Position numbers and translations under genes: made by a program. This document shows positions 53,198 through 60,350 of a stretch of 64,000 bases of DNA, one piece after another (within the stretch, counting starts at the first letter, position 1; each line of letters opens with the position of its first letter). The stretch lies in the NCBI GenBank assembly GCA_964384525.1, contig CAYLKO010000005.1, positions 12,407-76,406 on the forward strand, written 5' to 3'. A model generated the notes under the pieces. That model was given only the letters and a program-made list of their open reading frames with translations, searched no databases and was not told the DNA's origin. This stretch comes from SHZI01 sp964384525 (GTDB lineage: Bacteria > Pseudomonadota > Gammaproteobacteria > Steroidobacterales > GCA-2729495).

Positions 53198-53851
53198 ATG
53201 CAACCCGATTTCTGGCACCAACGCTGGCAGGAAGGCCGTATCGGCTTCCACCAGCCCTCTCCCACGCCGCTGCTCTTGAAGCACTGGCCGGCGCTGGGTG
53301 TTGCGCCGGGGGCGTGCGTATTCGTGCCGCTGGCAGGCAAGTCGCACGATCTGGCCTGGCTTGCCGGCCAGGGGTACCGCGTGCTGGGCGTGGAGCTGTC
53401 GGAGCTGGCCATCCGCCAGTTCTTCGAGGAGCACGGACTGCGGCCGGAATGTCGGCAAAGCCGGTACGGTACCCACTTCCGTGCGGGTGACATCGAACTC
53501 ATCCACGGTGATGCCTTCGGGCTGGACGCGGCGGCGTTGCGCGATTGCGCAGCGGTGTTCGATCGTGCCGCCCTGATCGCCCTGCCGCCGGCCATGCGCC
53601 AGCGCTACACCGGCGAACTGTATGCCGCCCTCCCCGCCGGATGCCGCGGATTATTGATCACGCTCGAATACCCGCCAGCCGATCTCGATGGCCCGCCGTT
53701 CACGGTGCCCGAAACGGAAGTGCAGGCGCTGTTCGGCAAGTATTGGGACATCACGCTCTGCGAACGCCGCCCGATACCACCCACGCATCCCGGCTACATC
53801 AGCGGTGCCTCGCGACTGGACACCGCGGTGTACCGCCTGTTGCGGCACTGA
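53198..53851 (+). CDS. tpm: Thiopurine S-methyltransferase
   Basis: A 217-residue SAM-dependent enzyme of normal bacterial TPMT length. The family start FWHQRWQEGRIGFHQPSPTP is followed by VFVPLAGKSHDLAWLAGQGY (motif I variant) and VLGVELSELAIRQFFEEHGL. TPMTs methylate thiol, selenium or tellurium compounds in bacteria and thiopurines in animals, and a role in metalloid detoxification suits the metal-rich window. It starts 18 bases after the lipoprotein gene and is convergent with the NirK-like gene, 2 bases away. Confidence 0.93.
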   Translation: MQPDFWHQRWQEGRIGFHQPSPTPLLLKHWPALGVAPGACVFVPLAGKSHDLAWLAGQGYRVLGVELSELAIRQFFEEHGLRPECRQSRYGTHFRAGDIELIHGDAFGLDAAALRDCAAVFDRAALIALPPAMRQRYTGELYAALPAGCRGLLITLEYPPADLDGPPFTVPETEVQALFGKYWDITLCERRPIPPTHPGYISGASRLDTAVYRLLRH

Positions 53852-53853
53852 AG

Positions 53854-55293
53854 TCACCGCACGTCGAATAGCCCATCCGCACCGAGTGTCATGTTCTTCA
53901 TGCTGTGATCCACGAACGGGTACGTCCCCGGCTCGTCAAAGCTGATATCGAAAATGCTTCCCTGCCCCGGTCCCACCGAATAGGACGAGACGTCCTTCCG
54001 GAAGCTGCCGACATCACCATCGGGATAGACGCGATCGAAGATCCCGCCGATGACGTGGAACGAACTCCACCGATTGGGGCCGGCATTGATGAAATGGATC
54101 CGCACCCGCTCGCCCACCTTCACCGGCAACGGATGATCGTGGTACTGGAAGGCAACGCCATTGAACACCACCAGGTCCGCCTGGTCGGTCAGTATCTTCT
54201 TGTAGTCACCCGCCATCGTGGTTCCGGTGAAACGCTGCGTGTACCACTCGCTTTGCACCAGCACGTATTCCACGTCGGCCTCCGGCAGGGGTTCCACCGG
54301 GTCGACGACCACGGCCCCGTACATGCCGCTGGCCATGTGCAACAACACCGGCACCGTACTGCAGTGATACAGGAAGGCGCCGGGCACTTCCGCCTTGAAC
54401 GAGAACTCCACCGTTTCGCCGAAAGCGGCACTGGCGAACGCGCGAGTGGGGGAAATCTTCGCTGAGTGGAAGTCGATCGAGTGGGCCATCATCGGGTCGT
54501 TGTTGGTAAACCTGATCTTTACGGTCTGCCCCTGCCGCACGCGGATGACGGGTGCCGGCACCATGCCACCGAAGGTCATTGCCCGAAAGGAAACACCGCC
54601 GGATATCTCCACCGTGTTGGTCGATGCCTCGATGTGGATTTCCACGGTATCGCCGGTGCCAGCCAGCGGCGGCAACACGGCATTGCGGGCGGCAGCCACC
54701 GGTGCATGGCTCCCGATCTGCAGGGGACTGGGCGACACCGGATGCCCGAGGTTCAATGAGCCGGCCGTGCCACTGATCAGCACGGCAAGCACCACCGCCA
54801 GCAACATGGTGAAGGCCCGATGGGCAATCACCTGCTGTTCACGGGGCTTGTCCACATACAGCAGAACAGCAAACAACAGGATGTAGATGAGCACCGAGCT
54901 GAGGCCGAAGCCGCTCAACGATTGGGGTAACAGGTACCCTTCAGCCAGGGTCCAGAAGGGAATGCACAGGATGATCCCGAGGACATACACCGTTTTTCGC
55001 GCAAAGCCTGTCAACAGGCCGAGCGCCATGACCGTGGCCAGGACGCGGGCAAACAGGATGAAGAAATCAGTCGCCCCCGCCACGATTCCCGCCCAGATGG
55101 CGAACCAGACGATCAACAAGCCCGGCTGGCTGCTCAAGGCCGCCTCGTGGAAGTTGTGCAGGTGGGAAGCAAATTCCGGCGACCAGAAGCGGATTGCCAC
55201 CAGTCCCCACAGGAGCCCCAGCGCAATGCGCAGTGCCGTGAAGATCATCGCTCCCCAGTTCATGGAGCCGGACGGTTGTGGTGTGTTGCCCAT
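53854..55293 (-). CDS. NirK-like copper protein with N-terminal membrane domain
   Basis: A 479-residue protein. Residues 10-180 contain about five or six transmembrane segments. Residues 200-479 form two cupredoxin domains in which every ligand of copper nitrite reductase can be placed: type 1 site H271, C311, H319 and M324 (LYHCSTVPVLLHMASGM), type 2 site H276, H310 and H463 (PFVDHS), and the catalytic pair D274 (HSIDFH) and H413 (FHVIGG). The spacing of H271, D274 and H276 equals that of NirK; the C-H-M loop is one residue shorter. It probably reduces nitrite to NO at the periplasmic face. Other two-domain multicopper oxidases are possible but less likely given the ligand set. Confidence 0.8.
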   Translation of the reverse strand: MGNTPQPSGSMNWGAMIFTALRIALGLLWGLVAIRFWSPEFASHLHNFHEAALSSQPGLLIVWFAIWAGIVAGATDFFILFARVLATVMALGLLTGFARKTVYVLGIILCIPFWTLAEGYLLPQSLSGFGLSSVLIYILLFAVLLYVDKPREQQVIAHRAFTMLLAVVLAVLISGTAGSLNLGHPVSPSPLQIGSHAPVAAARNAVLPPLAGTGDTVEIHIEASTNTVEISGGVSFRAMTFGGMVPAPVIRVRQGQTVKIRFTNNDPMMAHSIDFHSAKISPTRAFASAAFGETVEFSFKAEVPGAFLYHCSTVPVLLHMASGMYGAVVVDPVEPLPEADVEYVLVQSEWYTQRFTGTTMAGDYKKILTDQADLVVFNGVAFQYHDHPLPVKVGERVRIHFINAGPNRWSSFHVIGGIFDRVYPDGDVGSFRKDVSSYSVGPGQGSIFDISFDEPGTYPFVDHSMKNMTLGADGLFDVR

Positions 55294-55347
55294 CAGAAGT
55301 ACGCTCCGCCGATCAGGTTGATGTCATGCCCAGCAAGGCTCAATCTT

Positions 55348-55372
55348 AAAGGTGAGTATATTGCACATCTTT
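55348..55372. promoter_or_regulatory. Possible NsrR-type operator
   Basis: An imperfect dyad AAAGGTGAGTA-T-A-TTGCACATCTTT lies between the divergent NirK-like and enoyl-CoA hydratase genes. The inner 23 bases have 11-1-11 geometry with AAG.TG at one end and CA.CTT at the other, which resembles NsrR sites (AAGATGCATTT half-sites). Eight of twelve mirrored positions agree. NsrR represses nitrite/NO genes, including nirK in some species. This is suggestive only. Confidence 0.35.
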
Positions 55373-55391
55373 AGAGGTTGGTACATTCCTC

Positions 55392-56183
55392 ATGCCGATT
55401 CGATTTGAAAAACGCCAGCGCATTGCGCTCATCACGATCGAGCGCCCGGAGGCGGATAACGCCTTCGACCTGGAGTTGAGCCGGGAAATCACGGAAGTGT
55501 GGCGCGCATTTCAGGATGACCCCGAGCTCTGGGTCGCGATCGTGACCGGCGCGGGCGACAAGGCCTTCTGTGCCGGTGCAGACCTGGGTGCACTCCGCGA
55601 GTTCTATCGTTCACTGACGCCGCTGGAGCGCCGCCATCGCGCCGAGACGCAGCCGGGCCTGGGCGGATTGACCCGCAATCTCGAGGTATGGAAACCAGTC
55701 ATCGCCGCGGTGAACGGCGCCTGCATCGCCGGTGGCCTGGAACTGGCGCTCGCGTGCGACATTCGCCTGGCATCGGAGAACGCAACCTTCTGCCTGAATG
55801 AAACCAGCCGGGGCGTCATGCAGGGTGGCGGTGGCAGCCAGCGCCTGCCGCGGCTCGTACCGGTCGGCATCGCGCTGGAAATGATCTTCACCGCCAGGGA
55901 ACTCGACGCCGCCGAAGCCTGGCGCATCGGTCTGGTGAATCGTGTCGTGCCACCTGCCGGGCTGCTGGATGCGGCGCTTGAAATGGCGGATCGCATCTGC
56001 GCGAATGCCCCGCTTGCCGTGCAACTGGCCAAGCTCGCCGTGTGGAAAGGCCTCGACTTGCCGCTCGCGGACGGTCTGCGCCTGGAGAGCACCTTGTCGG
56101 AATCGGTGCGCCAGACCGAGGACATGCAGGAAGGCATCAAGGCGCTCCTGGAGAAGCGCCCGCCACGATTCAAGGGCAGATGA
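55392..56183 (+). CDS. Enoyl-CoA hydratase/isomerase family protein
   Basis: A 263-residue crotonase-fold enzyme. The oxyanion-hole segments are present: KAFCAGADLGAL and NGACIAGGLELALACDIR. At the position of the two catalytic glutamates of true hydratases the sequence has LNETSRGVMQGGGGSQRLPR, where one Glu is present and the second is replaced by Gln/Gly, so the reaction may differ from simple hydration. The CoA substrate is unknown. The gene is divergent from the NirK-like gene and separated from it by about 98 bases. Confidence 0.9.
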   Translation: MPIRFEKRQRIALITIERPEADNAFDLELSREITEVWRAFQDDPELWVAIVTGAGDKAFCAGADLGALREFYRSLTPLERRHRAETQPGLGGLTRNLEVWKPVIAAVNGACIAGGLELALACDIRLASENATFCLNETSRGVMQGGGGSQRLPRLVPVGIALEMIFTARELDAAEAWRIGLVNRVVPPAGLLDAALEMADRICANAPLAVQLAKLAVWKGLDLPLADGLRLESTLSESVRQTEDMQEGIKALLEKRPPRFKGR

Positions 56184-56257
56184 GCTTTTTGCCCGGGCGC
56201 CACGGCAGACTCGACTCCCGAGCCAGCATCCGATTACAATCACCCACGCATCAAGAC

Positions 56258-56315
56258 GGAGCTTAAGCTCCACCAACCTGCCCCCCGGGCAAGGTGGTGT
56301 CTCCCGACCAGGGAG
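56258..56315 (+). ncRNA. Three consecutive hairpins in the leader of the next gene
   Basis: Within the 257-base gap after the hydratase gene are three adjoining hairpins: a perfect palindrome GGAGCTTAAGCTCC (56258-56271), an imperfect stem CACCAACCTGCCC with GGGCAAGGTGGTG (56271-56299), and CTCCC-GACCA-GGGAG (56301-56315). They could be a terminator, a structured 5' leader or a small RNA. No known riboswitch class was recognised. Confidence 0.3.
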
Positions 56316-56440
56316 GATGTGGCCGGTCCTGGCAACCATCCGGGCAGCTTCCATCCTGTTTTGGCTCCTTCTGGTGCGCGGCGGCTGCACCTCGCGCAGT
56401 CATTCGACGTCATGCACCACGACGACGAGGAGTGACCAAC

Positions 56441-56965
56441 ATGGACTGCAAGCTGAAGGATTTCCGCAGGCTCCAGCACGATGCGTTCGATTTCGTGCAA
56501 TATCAATATCGCAAGGCCGAGAGCCTGTGGCCCACCACGGCGGTTCTGCTGGACTGGGAGCAGTTTTCCCCGTGTGTCCCGGAGCAGCTTCGTGTGCTGG
56601 GCGAGTCGTGGCGGCGGGCCCCCATCCCTGAGCTCAAGTGGCGCGTTGGCTTCGGGTACAACGTGCCGATCCCCAACGTCGGTGCCCACATGCACGCCGA
56701 CCTCGTGGAGCACGGCGTCCACCTGGATCTGTTCCGGTTCGTGTCGTGGGGTCCCCTGTCCGGCGTCACGGGCATCCTCGTCTGGCACGACGAGCTGCTG
56801 GGCGCGGGCGGCCAGTGGCATCACCCCCCGGCCGGCGGATCACGAAACTGGCCCCTCGCGGTCGCGCTTCCGACAGGCGCACTGCTGACCGTGTCCGGGA
56901 GCGTCGAGGTGATGGCCGAACCGCAGTCGACGATCGAGGTGGTCGTTTGGGAGCGGGACGGGTGA
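56441..56965 (+). CDS. Protein of unknown function (174 aa)
   Basis: GAGGAG lies 8 bases upstream of the ATG. The protein is aromatic-rich and looks globular. It starts MDCKLKDFRRLQHDAFDFVQ and contains GYNVPIPNVGAHMHADLVEH and GGQWHHPPAGGSRNWPLAVA; the His-rich AHMHADLVEHGVH segment could bind a metal. The C-terminus is strand-rich (LTVSGSVEVMAEPQSTIEVV). I do not recognise a family; a cupin-like fold is possible. It is followed 85 bases later by the two ferredoxin-like genes and may be co-transcribed with them. Confidence 0.6.
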   Translation: MDCKLKDFRRLQHDAFDFVQYQYRKAESLWPTTAVLLDWEQFSPCVPEQLRVLGESWRRAPIPELKWRVGFGYNVPIPNVGAHMHADLVEHGVHLDLFRFVSWGPLSGVTGILVWHDELLGAGGQWHHPPAGGSRNWPLAVALPTGALLTVSGSVEVMAEPQSTIEVVVWERDG

Positions 56966-57050
56966 TGGCGGTCGGCTGCTGCGACGGCAAGCCGCAGCAG
57001 GGTGTACCCTCCCTCACTTAGAATCCGGAGAGGTATTGCTGGAGCCTTTC

Positions 57051-57506
57051 ATGCGCCACGTGTTCGTCTGCACCACCGAATACTCGGATCACTGGGCGAA
57101 GACCATCGCCAAGAAGTCGGCGCAGGTGGCGGCGATGAGTGATGAAGATCGCAACAAGCTCCTCAATGCCACCCCGGAGGAGCATGCCGACGGCCACCGT
57201 GGCCTGCATTGCGGACAAACCCTGGGCGGCGGCATCTATGAGATGTACCAGCAGCGGGTGCAGGCTGCCGGGGTGCAGGACGTTGTCGTAAGCCCCAATG
57301 CCTGTGTAGCCCAGCACGCCTACGGCTGCGTCGTCATGATCTATCCGGATGGTATCTGGTACCGCATCCGGACCATGGATGACGCGGAGAAGATCCTCGA
57401 GCAGCACGTCATTGGCGGCAAACCCGTGAAGGAATTGGTCCATCGCACCGTGAGTCCGCCCACATCCAGGGGTGTGCAGGCGAGCACCGCGACGTCGCGC
57501 ACATGA
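57051..57506 (+). CDS. Thioredoxin-like [2Fe-2S] ferredoxin-type protein, variant ligands
   Basis: A 151-residue protein with the pattern of thioredoxin-like ferredoxins: strand HVFVCTTEYSD at the start, a long helix, and the closing VVMIYPDGIWYRIRTMDDAE. Cys residues are C7, C54, C85 and C93. In canonical members the last two ligands are C-x3-C; here the sequence is CVAQH, so position four is His89 and an extra Cys93 follows. About 36 extra residues lie between C7 and C54. An altered [2Fe-2S] site or a redox thiol protein is possible. GGAG is 6 bases before the ATG at 57051. It overlaps the next gene by 4 bases. Confidence 0.72.
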   Translation: MRHVFVCTTEYSDHWAKTIAKKSAQVAAMSDEDRNKLLNATPEEHADGHRGLHCGQTLGGGIYEMYQQRVQAAGVQDVVVSPNACVAQHAYGCVVMIYPDGIWYRIRTMDDAEKILEQHVIGGKPVKELVHRTVSPPTSRGVQASTATSRT

Positions 57507-57922
57507 GCACCAAACACGAACATTGCATCGCGCAGGAGTATGAGGACACGCCGCCGAAGGTGCTGTCCAGGCTGCGCTATCACCTTTTCATCTGCACCGA
57601 CGGCAAGGATTTCTGCGGCTGCGAGGCCAACGGTGGCGGCTCTCTCGGCGCCGCGCTTCGCCAGGAACTTGCCAGGCGCCGGCTGATGGCGCAGGTGAAG
57701 GTCAACATCATGCAGTGCCGCCAGCCGGGGATTCAGGGACCGGTCATCGTCGTCCACCCCGACGGCCTGTGGTACAACGGACTCAAGGCGGAGCATGCTG
57801 CGGAGTTCGTCGAACAGCAGATCGTGAAGGGCGAGCCTCTCGCGCGTTTCCTGATGCAGGGTTCTCCGCAACCAACCGCCGAGGTTCCAGCGCATATTGC
57901 GGAGCAGGCGGGCAGCTACTGA
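57503..57922 (+). CDS. Second thioredoxin-like ferredoxin-type protein, variant ligands
   Basis: A 139-residue paralogue-like neighbour of the preceding gene. It has RYHLFICTDGKDFCGC near residue 30 (C31, C38, C40), MQCRQPG (C72) and the family closing GPVIVVHPDGLWYNGL. At the usual fourth-ligand position (C72-x3) there is Gly76, so the classic 2Fe-2S site is incomplete unless C38, C40 or C8 takes part. The 4-base overlap with the first gene suggests coupled translation and perhaps a heterodimer. Such proteins carry electrons in anaerobes and aerobes, and some act in cobalamin or nitrogen metabolism. Confidence 0.72.
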   Translation: MSTKHEHCIAQEYEDTPPKVLSRLRYHLFICTDGKDFCGCEANGGGSLGAALRQELARRRLMAQVKVNIMQCRQPGIQGPVIVVHPDGLWYNGLKAEHAAEFVEQQIVKGEPLARFLMQGSPQPTAEVPAHIAEQAGSY

Positions 57923-57946
57923 CTCACACCTTTCCGGGGAGGCACC

Positions 57947-58342
57947 ATGGCAGAACAGTCGTATGCGTATCTCATCGATATCGTTGCCGGGCGGTTTTTC
58001 CATGGCCTGGACAACAAGAATCTCGATCTGGCACTCGGCTGCTTCCAGCCGGATGCCGTGCTGACCGAAGTCGCCTCCGGCAGCCGCTTCACGGGGCGCG
58101 ACACGGAAATACGCGCCATGCTGGCGCGATTTCTGGCCGCCCATGCGCGCATCTGGCACGGCAATTTCGTGCATACCGCGGATCCCGACACGCAGTCGGT
58201 CTGCTCACAGTACTCCCTGGAGGCAGAACCCTCCGGAACCGGCCGGGTGCTGCGCTACGAGAATGCCAACCGGTTCTATCTGGCGAACGGCCTGTTCCAG
58301 AACGTATTCGTGTACATGAGTGGCGAGAATCTGCTGAAGTAA
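57947..58342 (+). CDS. SnoaL/NTF2-fold protein, first of a pair
   Basis: A 131-residue protein with the NTF2-like pattern: helices with YLIDIVAGRFFHGLDNKNLD, strand LALGCFQPDAVLTE, then TGRDTEIRAMLARFLAAHAR and a closing strand FQNVFVYMSGENLL. The next gene has the same length and a closing FQEIYVYMSDENPL, so the pair arose by duplication. The fold forms a hydrophobic pocket used in hydratases, isomerases and cyclases. No signal peptide. It lies 24 bases after the ferredoxin pair. Confidence 0.8.
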   Translation: MAEQSYAYLIDIVAGRFFHGLDNKNLDLALGCFQPDAVLTEVASGSRFTGRDTEIRAMLARFLAAHARIWHGNFVHTADPDTQSVCSQYSLEAEPSGTGRVLRYENANRFYLANGLFQNVFVYMSGENLLK

Positions 58343-58354
58343 CGGGAGCCCAAC

Positions 58355-58753
58355 ATGCAATATCCATGCAGTCTGACGCGCGATGGCCTCATTGATCTCG
58401 CCCTCACCAGGTACTTCGCCAGCGTGGACAGGATGGACATGGACGCTACGCTTGCCTGTTTCCACGAGAGCGCCATTTTCACCATCCAGACGGCGGATAC
58501 CGTGCACGAGGGCCGCACCGGGCTCAGGCGGATGTTCGAGACATTCTTCGGTGCCTACAAGACAATCGTTCACCGCGATTTCACGTGCACGGTGGACGCG
58601 CGCAATGGGCGCATCGCGGCTTCCTTCGTCGGTGACCTCATCACCCCTGAGGGCAAACGGGAATTGCGCTACAACACGAACTTCTGGCGGGTACGCGGCG
58701 AGAAATTCCAGGAAATCTACGTGTACATGAGCGACGAGAACCCGCTGGTCTAG
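58355..58753 (+). CDS. SnoaL/NTF2-fold protein, second of a pair
   Basis: A 132-residue NTF2-fold protein related to the preceding one (common features: LTRYFASVDRMDMDATLACF, a short RTGLRRMFETFFGAYKTIVH helix, and C-terminal YVYMSDENPLV). It is 12 bases downstream, so they are in one operon and could form a heterodimer or act on the same substrate. Catalytic residues are not obvious. The next gene is on the opposite strand. Confidence 0.8.
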   Translation: MQYPCSLTRDGLIDLALTRYFASVDRMDMDATLACFHESAIFTIQTADTVHEGRTGLRRMFETFFGAYKTIVHRDFTCTVDARNGRIAASFVGDLITPEGKRELRYNTNFWRVRGEKFQEIYVYMSDENPLV

Positions 58754-58796
58754 CGGCGGGGAATCGCAGAAGTCGGGGCCACGCCCCCGGCTTCAA

Positions 58797-59096
58797 TCAG
58801 CCGCTGCACGTACCGCCCGAGCAACAGTTGTCGTCGATGACGGCTCGTGCCGAGGCCGCGGCCGTCTTGCCGATCCGTACCCGCCAGATCTCCGGACCCG
58901 ACTCGATATAGGTCCAGCTGAAGCCGTCCGGGTGCTGCGCCTGCATCTGGAAGTACAGCGGCCTCGGATCGTGGTCATTGACCAGATCGAAGGTCTCGCC
59001 GGGCTGCAAGGCATCGAAGCGGCCGAAGATGGCCGGGTGACGCTCGCGCGGAACGATCGTGCGCACGTCGATGAATGAAGCAGTGGCTTGCGACAT
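58797..59096 (-). CDS. DUF2249-family protein with C-terminal Cys cluster
   Basis: A 99-residue protein resembling DUF2249 (small proteins related to SirA/TusA-like or haemerythrin-associated domains). The N-terminal part ASFIDVRTIVPRERH leads into HPAIFGRFDALQPGETFDLV and NDHDPRPLYFQMQAQ; the tail ends DNCCSGGTCSG. The terminal Cys cluster could bind a metal or Fe-S. AGGAG lies about 7 bases before the ATG. DUF2249 genes often accompany nitric-oxide or haemerythrin genes, which would fit the nearby NirK-like gene, but this is only suggestive. Confidence 0.75.
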   Translation of the reverse strand: MSQATASFIDVRTIVPRERHPAIFGRFDALQPGETFDLVNDHDPRPLYFQMQAQHPDGFSWTYIESGPEIWRVRIGKTAAASARAVIDDNCCSGGTCSG

Positions 59097-59497
59097 CGTG
59101 ACTCCTGTCTTTCGAGGGCACCGGTGCCCTGAGGCTGAAGCCAGCCACCATATTGTTGCCACCGCCCGGGGGCCATACGTGGAAGACCGGATCGCAATCG
59201 GCTGGAGAAATGCAGCTCGAAGCTGCGCCTCGCGGGCATCGTGCAGGCAGATGAGAACATCGATGGCCAGGGGGATGTCGGGATTTTTTGGCAGACAGGA
59301 TATCTGCTTCACCTGCCCTGCAGCAGCCTGGTCAGCCCGGCGGGCAGCCTCCTCCGCCAGCGGCCGGAGTGGAACCGTCTGCAACGTGAACAGCTTCTGC
59401 CCCGCCCTCGGGGCCATCATCACGCAGGTACATCAGGCCGTGGCAACCATCAAGTGACCTGGCGAAGAGCCCGATGCCCGGGCATCGCCAGCCACCG
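59097..59497. other. 401-base gap without a supported gene
   Basis: Frames on both strands are open but lack ribosome sites and recognisable sequence. The minus frame (59423 on) containing KQISCLPKNPDIPLAIDVLI continues in frame into the DUF2249 gene, so a longer N-terminus for that protein cannot be wholly excluded. I see no repeat or RNA gene. Confidence 0.4.
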
Positions 59498-60280
59498 TCA
59501 GGTTACGGGTTTCAGCTTGCGGCTGACGATCGTATGGCGCACCAGCGCCACGATCAGCGATGACAGCCACCGGGCGGGTGCCAGGCTGCGGCAGGGAAAG
59601 TAGTAGTCCGACGCCAGCCAGCCGCGCTGCGACCAGTACCAGTAATCGATCGGCGTATTCTCCCGGTTGAGGTTGACGACCAGCCGCCATACCTTGAAGG
59701 CCGTCAGGTCGCGAACGCCGACGCGGGGCCGCGGGTCGCTGATGGCCGACGGCACACGCCCAGCCAGCGTGCCGATGGCGTCCTTCAGCTTCGCCTCGTA
59801 CCAGGGCTCATCCAGCATGCTCGTCGCGGCGCCGAGCCGCCCCACCACACGAAACCCCCAACTGTGGACCACTTCCTGCAGGTAGCTGAAAACCCTGCCC
59901 TGCCCGGCGCCCATGGCGGTGGCGACCAGCACGGCGGTCTTGCCCATGAAGCTCGGCCGGTGCGACTCGAAGACCAGCAGGTCGATGAGATTCTTGAGCA
60001 GTGCCGACACCATGAAATTGTGAACCGGCGAGGCGAAGACCACGACATCAGCCCAGTGCATGGCATCGTAAACGGCCTTGACCGCCGCGAAATACCCGGC
60101 GCTGTCTTCGCCTTCGCTGATGACCTCGAGTTGTCCGTCGCACCAGGGCAGCTGCGCCTCGGAAAGATGCACCACGCGGCGCTCCCCGTCGGGAAACAGG
60201 CTTGCGGCCACCCGGTCAGCCAGCCTGTAAGTGACGCTCCGGGACCCCAGGGGGCTCGCACTGAGGATGAGTACATTCAT
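59498..60280 (-). CDS. Flavodoxin-fold NAD(P)H:FMN reductase family
   Basis: A 260-residue flavoprotein. The FMN phosphate loop is ILSASPLGSRSVTYRLAD, and the second loop is VVFASPVHNFMVSALLKNL, typical of NADPH-dependent FMN reductases and quinone reductases. The C-terminal 90 residues (RDLTAFKVWRLVVNLNRENT onward, WYWSQRGW) extend beyond the usual 180-residue domain and include a hydrophobic segment, so it may associate with a partner or the membrane. It lies downstream of the PLP lyase gene with a gap of 70 bases, on the same strand. Confidence 0.82.
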   Translation of the reverse strand: MNVLILSASPLGSRSVTYRLADRVAASLFPDGERRVVHLSEAQLPWCDGQLEVISEGEDSAGYFAAVKAVYDAMHWADVVVFASPVHNFMVSALLKNLIDLLVFESHRPSFMGKTAVLVATAMGAGQGRVFSYLQEVVHSWGFRVVGRLGAATSMLDEPWYEAKLKDAIGTLAGRVPSAISDPRPRVGVRDLTAFKVWRLVVNLNRENTPIDYWYWSQRGWLASDYYFPCRSLAPARWLSSLIVALVRHTIVSRKLKPVT

Positions 60281-60350
60281 GACACATCATTCTGGCAGAG
60301 CACTTCACCAGCGGACAGTGCTGGCTGGGTCTGGCGGCGCCATCCCATCC

